From positions 1-15,591 of the forward strand of contig NZ_DATGLN010000257.1 of assembly GCF_035294165.1 (NCBI RefSeq): a stretch of 15,591 nt of DNA. The letters are read 5' to 3'. Origin of the DNA: Chthonomonas sp035294165 (GTDB lineage: Bacteria; Armatimonadota; Chthonomonadetes; Chthonomonadales; Chthonomonadaceae). Under the pieces are notes generated by a model. The model was given only the letters and a program-made list of their open reading frames with translations. It had not been told where the DNA came from and did no database searches. A program made the translations under genes and the position numbers. Below, piece by piece: positions 1 through 6,260 of the stretch; position 1 is the stretch's first letter; each line of letters begins with the position of its first letter.

Positions 1-1
1 T

Positions 2-196
2 TATATTGACATCACGATCATTGCCCCCCTCTTTGAGGGACAGATGGGGCCGGAGCGTGAAGCGAAATTGTGGGATGTTCTCTTCCCGTTTTCGCGGCAA
101 GAGCTTCTGTACCTAGCCGGCTGTCTCCTGCTTACGCCCAACGAGGCGCAGCAGTTGGGCATACAGAAACCCGGGGACGCCGAAGAGAAGCCCTAA
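2..196 (+). CDS. C-terminal end of an unidentified protein (weakly BolA-like pattern)
   Basis: This open frame enters from the left edge and runs 64 codons to TAA at 194-196; the start lies outside the window. I do not recognise the protein with confidence. The visible part begins YIDITIIAPLFEGQ, continues with a charged segment (GPEREAKLWDVL), then a Leu-rich helix-like stretch (QELLYLAGCLLLTPNEAQ), and ends in an acidic and lysine-rich tail. The order beta strand, 'FEG', an Arg two residues before a short helix and a final 'LTPxE' loosely resembles the C-terminal half of BolA-fold proteins. The typical BolA histidine is absent, so this is only a pattern match. A lipoprotein gene follows 23 bases downstream on the same strand, so the two are probably co-transcribed. 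That it is coding is likely; the family is uncertain. Confidence 0.55.
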   Translation, partial: YIDITIIAPLFEGQMGPEREAKLWDVLFPFSRQELLYLAGCLLLTPNEAQQLGIQKPGDAEEKP

Positions 197-219
197 AGAA
201 TAGATTAAGGAGCGTTCTT

Positions 220-516
220 GTGAAGCTGTTTATAGGTCGAAAGCGTCTTTTTTTGGGGTTGATAGCGGTTTTAGGCCTTGCCGCACTTACCGGCTGCGAT
301 GCCTTCCCTATCCACTACACGTCGCCCGGCTACGAGAGCGACTTTGTGGAGGGCGATAACGGCACAGGCCGCCAGCTTGGTGCCGGCGGCACCGGTGTTG
401 GGCGCATTAGCCAACAAGGTGGCAAGGTTGAACAGACCGGCACGACCACACAGGTACTTAGCAGCGGCGATGCCGGTGTGGTCTCAAGCCCCGGACCCGG
501 CCGCTCTGGGCGCTAA
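220..516 (+). CDS. Small predicted lipoprotein, 98 residues
   Basis: The start is GTG at 220, chosen because AAGGAG at 207-212 stands seven bases before it and the signal sequence begins there. The frame is open further upstream, to about base 70, but that part overlaps the preceding gene. Residues 1-25 form a basic n-region (KLFIGRKR) and a hydrophobic core. They end in the lipobox Leu23-Thr-Gly-Cys26, so the mature protein should be acylated at Cys26. Asp27 follows the cysteine; in Enterobacteria this favours inner-membrane retention, though the rule may not apply here. The mature part is about 72 residues, rich in Gly, Ser and Thr, with no recognisable domain and no further cysteines. It may be a small envelope tether or spacer protein. 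Function unknown. The gene converges on nuoI, 67 bases away. Confidence 0.7.
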   Translation: MKLFIGRKRLFLGLIAVLGLAALTGCDAFPIHYTSPGYESDFVEGDNGTGRQLGAGGTGVGRISQQGGKVEQTGTTTQVLSSGDAGVVSSPGPGRSGR

Positions 517-541
517 TCATCAAGAGCCTTCAAGCTTGTTT

Positions 542-585
542 GCCTTCTGCCACTTCGAGCGTGGACAAAAAAGAAGGCCTTTTTT
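542..585 (+). terminator. Possible intrinsic terminator after the lipoprotein gene
   Basis: GCCTTC (542-547) pairs with GAAGGC (573-578). A second short stem, CCAC/GTGG (550-553 with 561-564), lies inside the loop. A run of six T (580-585) follows directly on the plus strand. The internal unpaired A run makes the structure imperfect. The T run overlaps the stop codon of the converging nuoI gene. Confidence 0.45.
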
Positions 586-1147
586 ACCTTTTGGTGGCCT
601 CTAACTCGCGTTCTACCGGTCGAATAGAGGAAGCGGCAACGGTTGGGGCAAGGGGGGCCGGCTCCAAAAGCATCTCTTTGGTGTACAGAAAATCGAGACG
701 GTCGTAGTCGGCCAGCTCAAAATCTTTACGTAGCACAATGGCCCCTGTGGGGCAAGCATCTTGGCAGTAGCCACAAAAAACGCATCGCAGCATGTTGATC
801 TCGTAGCGTGCGGCATAGCGCTCTCCAGGGGAATAACGCGCTTCGTCGGTGTTATCTGCCGCCTCTACATAGATGCAGCGAGCCGGGCAGGCACCGGCGC
901 AAAGGCTGCACCCGATGCACTTCTCCAGCCCATCGTCGTAGCGAGTAAGGTAGTGGCGCCAACGCATTCTCGGATACTGCTCTCGCCGCTCCTCCGGATA
1001 TTGCACCGTGCCACTCGGTTTGAGCTTCAGTTGCTGCTCCACATAGTGACGCAGGGTAATGCCCATGCCGATGGCGATGGCTTTGGCGCCTCCCACCGTC
1101 TCACCGACTTGGTTTTTAATGGCTCCAAGGCGCGTTAAGAACCCCAT
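584..1147 (-). CDS. nuoI: NADH-quinone oxidoreductase subunit I (two 4Fe-4S ferredoxin-like)
   Basis: 187 residues, typical NuoI length. This subunit of respiratory complex I sits in the peripheral arm at the membrane face. It carries clusters N6a and N6b, which pass electrons on to cluster N2 of NuoB. Two ferredoxin motifs are complete: Cys77-x2-Cys80-x2-Cys83-x3-Cys87-Pro, and Cys122-x2-Cys125-x2-Cys128-x3-Cys132-Pro. The N-terminal 35 residues form the amphipathic membrane-facing helix usual in the family. The tail after about residue 165 is a Pro- and Ala-rich extension. The ATG start overlaps the nuoB stop by one base (TAATG), and a GGGAGG lies inside the end of nuoB, so translation is probably coupled. 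No nuoH, which usually lies next to nuoI, is seen downstream. Identification is firm. Confidence 0.96.
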   Translation of the reverse strand: MGFLTRLGAIKNQVGETVGGAKAIAIGMGITLRHYVEQQLKLKPSGTVQYPEERREQYPRMRWRHYLTRYDDGLEKCIGCSLCAGACPARCIYVEAADNTDEARYSPGERYAARYEINMLRCVFCGYCQDACPTGAIVLRKDFELADYDRLDFLYTKEMLLEPAPLAPTVAASSIRPVERELEATKR

Positions 1148-1719
1148 TACCTACTTTCCCTCCCCGAAGTCTCTTTCTGTAGAGGCGTCAACTCGATCAG
1201 CTTACCGGCTCCTTGTGCCTTGATCTTCTCTTGAAGCTTCATTACGGCGTAGATGAGGGCATCGGGGCTTGGGGGGCAGCCCGGAACGTACACATCTACC
1301 GGAATGATCTGATCTACCCCCTGAATGATCGCATAGTTGTTGTACATGCCGCCCGTGCTCGCGCAGGCCCCCATGCTGATGACCCATTTGGGGTTGGGCA
1401 TCTGTTCGTAGATGGAGCGCAACACCGGCCCCATCTTCGTGGAGACTCTTCCGGCCACGATCATCACATCGGCCTGGCGAGGCGATGCGCGAAACACCTC
1501 CGACCCAAAGCGGCTAATGTCGAAGCGTGTGGCGGCAGAGGCCATCATCTCAATGGCGCAACAGGCAAGACCGAATGTCAGTGGCCACAAGCTGTTGCGT
1601 CGCGCCCAGTTCACCAACTCATCGAGCTTGGCAAGCACATAGGGCGTGCCCCCCGGCCCAAAGCTCGGAACCGGTGTAGCCGAGTCGTGCAATGCAAGCT
1701 CAACCGTCTTGTAGGCCAT
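1147..1719 (-). CDS. nuoB: NADH-quinone oxidoreductase subunit B
   Basis: 190 residues from the ATG at 1719. A GTG one codon upstream is also possible, but GGGAG lies six bases before the ATG and only three before the GTG, so the ATG is preferred. NuoB holds the 4Fe-4S cluster N2, the last iron-sulfur centre before quinone in complex I. The ligands are all present: the tandem Cys53-Cys54 in a 'LACCAIEMM' context, Cys119 in 'GACASTGG', and Cys148 in 'VPGCPP'. The conserved 'RQADVMIVAG' and 'MGPVLRSIYEQMPNPKWV' segments are also intact. It leads a two-gene unit with nuoI. nuoC, nuoD and nuoH, the common partners, are not in this window. The upstream side is the end of a decayed insertion sequence. 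Identification is firm. Confidence 0.96.
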   Translation of the reverse strand: MAYKTVELALHDSATPVPSFGPGGTPYVLAKLDELVNWARRNSLWPLTFGLACCAIEMMASAATRFDISRFGSEVFRASPRQADVMIVAGRVSTKMGPVLRSIYEQMPNPKWVISMGACASTGGMYNNYAIIQGVDQIIPVDVYVPGCPPSPDALIYAVMKLQEKIKAQGAGKLIELTPLQKETSGRESR

Positions 1720-1805
1720 CACTAACTCCCGTCACCAAATCGTCGAAGCATTCGCTTGCGCTATCTTTTTTCCGATACGTTTCAGCGCTGCTCTGAGTTC
1801 TGCTC

Positions 1806-1811
1806 ATTATA
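1806..1811 (-). promoter_or_regulatory. Possible -10 box (TATAAT) for nuoB-nuoI
   Basis: On the minus strand a perfect TATAAT reads toward nuoB. It would start transcription near 1799 and leave a leader of about 80 bases. There is no convincing TTGACA-like -35 at 16-18 bases. The region where a -35 would fall is the hairpin at the end of the insertion-sequence remnant. Confidence 0.35.
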
Positions 1812-1822
1812 CCCGCTTCTAA

Positions 1823-1850
1823 CACCCCCACGTCTAAAGCCTATGGGGTT
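1823..1850 (-). repeat. Imperfect right-end hairpin of an IS200/IS605-type element
   Basis: On the minus strand AACCCC at one end pairs with GGGGGT at the other, around a loop containing CTTTAGACG. IS200/IS605 elements commonly end in a hairpin of the form 'ACCCC...TTTAGA...GGGGT' shortly after the tnpB stop. Here it begins about 10 bases after the last TnpB-like codon. The arms are no longer a perfect match, which fits a decayed end. Confidence 0.5.
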
Positions 1851-1858
1851 CTCGTTTC

Positions 1859-2140
1859 TCAGCCGATGGCTTGTGCCATTGGGGAGGCGCTGCCTGCGCC
1901 CTTCTTTTGGATGTTCAAGGCCGCATTCATGTCGCGATGGGTTTCCCAAACCGCAGTAAGGGCAGGAGTGCCACCGAACCGAGAGTTTCTTGGGGACGCT
2001 CTAGCCGCAGCCTGAACAGATTTGGGGCGTGTCGCGGGGGCTACTTCCACCACCAACCGACGGCACTCGCAGCCTTTCCATTCAGCGCAGAAAGGCTCGA
2101 CCTCGCAGACGATACAGGCACACCAGCGGTCTGTCGGCAC
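1859..2140 (-). pseudogene. Decayed TnpB/OrfB transposase remnant (C-terminal zinc ribbon only)
   Basis: An open frame of about 93 codons ends in THRDMNAALNIQKKGAG, the signature end of TnpB/OrfB proteins of IS200/IS605 and IS607 elements. Its middle is nonsense, but the missing part appears in another frame between about 1945 and 2035. There PRDTPQICSGCG, a stop codon, then SVPKKLSVRWHSCPYCGL make up the CxxC...CxxC zinc ribbon expected just before 'RDMNAALNI'. Upstream, AEWKGCECRRLVVEV in the first frame matches the strand that precedes the ribbon. Rebuilding the domain needs two frame changes and removal of one in-frame stop. Only about the last 100 residues survive; the RuvC-like catalytic core and any tnpA are absent. 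It is inactive. TnpB homologues are RNA-guided nucleases, but nothing here could encode one. Confidence 0.8.
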
Positions 2141-2238
2141 AGACCTTCAGGGAGCCGGTGGGCTTTCTTCTTCCACACGCCCCCCCATTCTATAAGGCGG
2201 AGAGCTGAAAGGTCTTCGGTTTGCTTGCAAGCCTGTGC

Positions 2239-4182
2239 CTATTTCGGCGCGGTAGGATTGGTGCCCGGACGCGGATTGAAGTCGGGCGGGAGTTCGTTCT
2301 TAATCCCTAGCCGATAATCGGTGGGAACGACCCCTATCTGGCGTAGACCGTAGCCGCTCTTTTGTGGCAGGGTGTGCACGATGTTTTCAGGAATCTCCAC
2401 GTAACTCGGTGGAAGCGGAGACGCCTTGCCGGTTAAACGGGCAGGATCAAACGCCGAAAGGAGATCGGTGATGTCGGGGGTGATGTCGTCGAAAGGCCCC
2501 ATGTTCCGAAGCCCTTTTTGCTCCCCAATGGCGCGACCCTTCTTCTCATCTGGCAGATCGGCCAAAGGCGTCAGGCCGAATACCGCGTCTACAAACTTCA
2601 CCACAGAGGCGTGGTCGCCCACTTCATGCGCAATGTAGTGCGTGCGGGCAAAGGGAGAGATGAAGATAAGCGGCACGCGCGGCCCGTCCGAAAGCCATTT
2701 GCCGTCCGGCCCAACAGCCCGCATCGGCGGCGGCACGTGGTCGTAATCGCCCTCCGAATCGTCCCAGGTAATGATGATCGCGCACTGCTTCCAGTATGGG
2801 CTACGGGCGATATGGTTGATCGCCTCGGCCACCATTGCCTCGCTGATCTGGGCGTCCGAATAGCCGGGGTGGTCATCATCGCCGAGAAAGTTCTTCTGAA
2901 CGCTGGGGTCGGGATCGCCCGGTTTCATACCAAAGATATTGCGATAGCCCCCTTTTACGTAAAACACCCCGCGATCCGGCAGCTTGCGATGGTCAACGGC
3001 TTCAAAGAAGTCCTCAAGCCCGTGCAGCGACTTGGCCATCTCCGGATTGTTGGCGATGTAACCGAAATACTGCGGGCCGTTGTGGTGCGTGACGTAAGAG
3101 GCATGAAGCCCAGCGGCGTCGGTGGGGTCGGCATCGTTGGCATCGGTTGGCTCTTTGTCAAAACCCTCCTCAAACCATCCCCAAGGAATGAGGTCTCCGC
3201 CGGAGTTGGAAAGAAAACTTACATCGTCAAGCACATCGGCCAGGTCTTTATCGGGGTCGCGGTCATGCTGGGTCACCTCTTTGGCTCGCTTACCCGTCAG
3301 CGACAACGGCAAGGTAGCGTAGGTGAGATTCAGTTGAGGAGGATAGCGGAGGTCTTCCGGATTATAGGGCATACGCCCCTCTGTGGTGCTATCCTCACGC
3401 GAACCCCAAAACGGATTGGCATCATTGAGAACCGGCACGCCGGGGCTATAGCCCCCCTTAAAAGCCTCTTCTGGATGGAGCATCCACTGAGTCAGGCCGC
3501 TTTGAGCCCCAATGATGGCGAGATTGCCGGGGGTAGAAGGGCCGGTCATCTGTTGAAAAATATGGTCGAAAAGCACAAAACGGTTGGCATAACGCCAGTA
3601 GAAAGGAATCGTGTCCCCATCCACATAGGCCATGGTAAGCTCGCCGAACTGCACCGCCTTTAGCGAGGGATTGCCCTCCCGCGAAATCCTCCGCTCCTCG
3701 GTGAGCGCGAAGCGATCCATCTGCGGCTTTCCATCCACAATGTGCATTTTGGCGACAATGCCATCGTGCGAATGATCCACATCGTCCGTATCCGCAGCAA
3801 ACTCGGCCGGCCCAATGCGAAACGGGTGAATGGTGCGCGTTAGCCCGTCTACCCCAACAAGGGGTTGGTAAAACCCAGGAGTCTCCGCCGCCGGATGGGA
3901 GAATAACCCCTCCGCCCCAGGAAAGGTTCCGAAATAGTGGTCGAAAGAGCGGTTTTCCTGATAGAGAATGAAGACATAGCGAATCTTTTTGTGGATAAGT
4001 TCTAGCAACTCCTCCCGCGAGAGGGTAGGCTCCTTATCCGCAGGCACTGCATAACGAGCAATGGCCGGGTCGGGTCTTACATCCGCCAGAGGATTTTGCT
4101 GCGGGCGGCAAAAAGCGGGGCTAGCTGCCAAAAGGCTCACACCTACTCCAGCCAAAATAGACCATGACGCTTTTCTTAACAC
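2239..4182 (-). CDS. Secreted phosphoesterase / phospholipase C-like enzyme
   Basis: 647 residues. It belongs to the phosphoesterase family that includes bacterial phospholipase C and AcpA-type acid phosphatases, which hydrolyse phosphate esters outside the cytoplasm. The N-terminus (MLRKASWSILAGVGVSLLAA) is a Sec-type signal peptide, probably cut near residues 23-26. It lacks the twin arginines many family members have, and Cys25 is not in a lipobox. Family motifs are present: 'YQENRSFDHYFG' around Glu76-Asn77; 'TGPSTPGN'; 'TWDDSEGDYDHVPPP' at about 472-486, a presumed metal and catalytic region; 'GPRVPLIFISPFAR'; and 'DHASVVKFVD'. The GTG start is preceded by AGGAGGAG at about nine bases. 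The gene lies 73 bases downstream of a GT-C membrane protein on the same strand and may be co-transcribed. Substrate is unknown; phospholipid head groups or other phosphodiesters are possible. Confidence 0.85.
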   Translation of the reverse strand: MLRKASWSILAGVGVSLLAASPAFCRPQQNPLADVRPDPAIARYAVPADKEPTLSREELLELIHKKIRYVFILYQENRSFDHYFGTFPGAEGLFSHPAAETPGFYQPLVGVDGLTRTIHPFRIGPAEFAADTDDVDHSHDGIVAKMHIVDGKPQMDRFALTEERRISREGNPSLKAVQFGELTMAYVDGDTIPFYWRYANRFVLFDHIFQQMTGPSTPGNLAIIGAQSGLTQWMLHPEEAFKGGYSPGVPVLNDANPFWGSREDSTTEGRMPYNPEDLRYPPQLNLTYATLPLSLTGKRAKEVTQHDRDPDKDLADVLDDVSFLSNSGGDLIPWGWFEEGFDKEPTDANDADPTDAAGLHASYVTHHNGPQYFGYIANNPEMAKSLHGLEDFFEAVDHRKLPDRGVFYVKGGYRNIFGMKPGDPDPSVQKNFLGDDDHPGYSDAQISEAMVAEAINHIARSPYWKQCAIIITWDDSEGDYDHVPPPMRAVGPDGKWLSDGPRVPLIFISPFARTHYIAHEVGDHASVVKFVDAVFGLTPLADLPDEKKGRAIGEQKGLRNMGPFDDITPDITDLLSAFDPARLTGKASPLPPSYVEIPENIVHTLPQKSGYGLRQIGVVPTDYRLGIKNELPPDFNPRPGTNPTAPK

Positions 4183-4255
4183 TTTGCTGCACTCCTCCTA
4201 TCGGGGCTTACAAACATAACTGCATTAGTCTACTCCATTTGAGTTTAAGAGCAGA

Positions 4256-6139
4256 TTAAGAGGGAGAATCTTGGCGCAAATTGCCAAAACAGACCCAAAA
4301 AGCGGTGAGAAGGAGTAGAGGAGCCACCTGCAGAAGCAGTCGGTCCATGCTAGTGGCGATATGCCAATGAAGGTTGTGCGGGGTGATGAGGTACACCCCC
4401 GAGTCGAAGGCCAACAACAGAAGCGCCACTAGGGCAAAGAACCGAGCCATCTCTTGTGCGCGCGCCCCACGACACAATAACCCCACAATAATCCACACAC
4501 ACAACAGCCCCCAGGCCGGATACCAAGGGCCGATCTGCAGCAGATGCAACGTCCATTCGGAGAGAATAGTGAGCAGGTGGGGCAGCGTATGGTTCGCGGC
4601 ACGCTGCAGTACGCCGGGCACAAAAAGATCGCTGGTCAGATGCCATCTATGCTTCATCGTCGTCCAAGGAAGGTAGGCAAATAGGAGAAAACCCGGCCAT
4701 AGCACAAGCCCTTGGCGCCTTAAGTGCCGCCGGTCTCTTGTGCAATAAAGGAAGGCAAGGAGCATAGCGAGATCGGCGGCCAAACCCTCATTCTTCGTTA
4801 AGGTAAGCCCTGCAAATAGCCATCCGGTAACCCAGAGCGCACCCTGCTCTCCCAAAAGCGTCAGCACAACCCCTATTCCTGTTGCGAGGAGATAGGCGGC
4901 GAGAGGAACATCCGCAAAGCCGGACAGCGCCATGTGGCCGAAAACGGGCATAGCCAGCAGAAGCGCACACCCCACCACGGACGGTGTGCGCCCTATAAAC
5001 CGCAAGCCGAAATCGGCAAACAGAACGAGAATATCCACGGTAAAGAGAAGCCCTATGCACTGCACCCAACACTCTGAATAGGCACCGGCATGCGCGCACG
5101 TCCACCAGGTTTGTAAGGGTACCAACAGCGGATAGTCGAGATGGGCATAGAAGAAGTGATTTTGATCGTGCAAAATACCTAAGGAGCCGCCCAGCGTTAC
5201 AAAGGCTTTCGCCTTAAGCTGCCAAATGGAATAACCATCCCAGTCAATGCCGAGCGCTAACCCCTGCCAAACCGTCACACACAGCGCTATCCCTAGCACG
5301 CCCCATGCCAGAATGGAAAGCAGCCGCTCCTGCGCAAAGCAGGAGACCGTTGTTTCTATGCACCTGGAGCAGGCTTTAGGTTGCCTGTTTGAAAAGATGC
5401 GCGTTCCGGCCCAAGAAGCCAGCACACCGACCACAAGCCCTGCATAGCCCTCCCAGAGGGCTAAATACCCTGTTGCAAACGCGATCGGTGAGACACAGCA
5501 GGCCAACATGGCCGCTCCCACCAGATGCGACACGGCAAGCTCGCCCCACCAAGTAGCCATCACCCGCGTAGGAGAGACCACTCTAAGAGCGCACCACCCT
5601 CCTATCACCAACACCCCTAGGCTCACAAGCCCGAAGAACGCGGAGAGAGAAAGAGAGAAGAGGCTGCTAGGCCTCTGCGGACGGAGGGAAAAGCCATGAT
5701 AGCTTGAAGAAGCATAGAGCGAGGCGCGCTGCGCCCGTCCTACTAACCGCCAACCGGGGGGAATAGGCTGCGTTTGCGCCGCCCCATAGGCGATAAGAAG
5801 CTCAAACTGCCTGCTTGAGTTTTGTGGCAGAACATCCCAAAACAGATCGAAGTTCCACGGCAAAACAAGGTAGTGCAGACGATAGTCGAACCAGATGGCG
5901 TTGGGATTGCGATGCGAGAGCAGCAGGGCTATGGAACCCGGTTTCGGGCCTAAAGCGTCTATTTGGCGCGCCACCCACCGTGCGCTCAGCTCGTCCGGGT
6001 TGCTTTTCCATGTCGCCTCGAGGATGGCCGTGCGTCGCCAGGCAGCCATGGTATTGATGAGGGCCACCAGTAAAGATGCATAGAGCAACACCGTAAGAAC
6101 TTTTGCACGTTGCAACGGTAGTGGTCTCTTTTGCTCCAA
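4256..6139 (-). CDS. Polytopic membrane protein, GT-C/GT39-like glycosyltransferase
   Basis: 627 residues from a TTG start. The TTG is supported by AAGGA at 6147-6151, seven bases upstream, and by the next in-frame ATG lying inside the first membrane segment. A helix at about 15-35 is followed by an external-looking domain of roughly 120 residues, then about ten or more hydrophobic segments to the C-terminus. Asp299-Trp-Asp301-Gly with 'SIWQLKAKAF', followed by 'HLDYPLLVP' and 'FADVPLA', matches the acidic first-loop and following motifs of GT-C transferases. Those enzymes use polyprenyl-phosphate sugars to glycosylate lipids or proteins on the outer face of the membrane. Acceptor and sugar cannot be read from the sequence. 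It is divergent from the secreted GH2 gene. The GT-C assignment is moderate; a membrane protein with no enzymatic role is the alternative. Confidence 0.7.
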   Translation of the reverse strand: MEQKRPLPLQRAKVLTVLLYASLLVALINTMAAWRRTAILEATWKSNPDELSARWVARQIDALGPKPGSIALLLSHRNPNAIWFDYRLHYLVLPWNFDLFWDVLPQNSSRQFELLIAYGAAQTQPIPPGWRLVGRAQRASLYASSSYHGFSLRPQRPSSLFSLSLSAFFGLVSLGVLVIGGWCALRVVSPTRVMATWWGELAVSHLVGAAMLACCVSPIAFATGYLALWEGYAGLVVGVLASWAGTRIFSNRQPKACSRCIETTVSCFAQERLLSILAWGVLGIALCVTVWQGLALGIDWDGYSIWQLKAKAFVTLGGSLGILHDQNHFFYAHLDYPLLVPLQTWWTCAHAGAYSECWVQCIGLLFTVDILVLFADFGLRFIGRTPSVVGCALLLAMPVFGHMALSGFADVPLAAYLLATGIGVVLTLLGEQGALWVTGWLFAGLTLTKNEGLAADLAMLLAFLYCTRDRRHLRRQGLVLWPGFLLFAYLPWTTMKHRWHLTSDLFVPGVLQRAANHTLPHLLTILSEWTLHLLQIGPWYPAWGLLCVWIIVGLLCRGARAQEMARFFALVALLLLAFDSGVYLITPHNLHWHIATSMDRLLLQVAPLLLLTAFWVCFGNLRQDSPS

Positions 6140-6169
6140 CTATCTATCCTTATTCATCCGAATATCGCA

Positions 6170-6189
6170 TGCCGATCGCGGCATCGGCA
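6170..6189. promoter_or_regulatory. Inverted repeat between divergent genes, candidate operator
   Basis: TGCCGAT (6170-6176) and ATCGGCA (6183-6189) are a perfect 7-bp inverted repeat with a 6-base GC-rich centre. It lies between the starts of the GT-C gene (6139) and the GH2 gene (6261). Placement and symmetry suit a dimeric regulator controlling one or both genes. No regulator gene is visible in the window and no clear promoter elements flank it. Confidence 0.35.
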
Positions 6190-6242
6190 GGAACTTATCG
6201 GTTCGATGATGAACTCTATTTTAACATTGAACCCTTTCAAAA

Positions 6243-6253
6243 CCTCCAGGAGG
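6243..6253 (+). promoter_or_regulatory. Strong ribosome binding site of the GH2 gene within a small palindrome
   Basis: AGGAGG (6248-6253) lies seven bases before the ATG at 6261 and fixes that start. It is immediately preceded by its own complement, giving CCTCC-A-GGAGG. A one-base loop cannot form, so at most a shortened hairpin could mask the site. Confidence 0.6.
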
Positions 6254-6260
6254 AACAGTT

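Noticed and set aside
2223..2232. Perfect palindrome GCTTGCAAGC just after the phosphoesterase stop
   Set aside because: No loop and no T run, so it is not a terminator; a ten-base palindrome can occur by chance.
2518..3663. Long plus-strand open frame of 381 codons opposite the phosphoesterase gene
   Set aside because: It is antisense to a gene with clear family motifs, and its translation is basic with no recognisable domain. It is a shadow of high-GC coding sequence.
4183..4255. Possible promoter between the GT-C and phosphoesterase genes
   Set aside because: Only a weak TATGTT without a -35 box was found, so I do not claim a promoter there.
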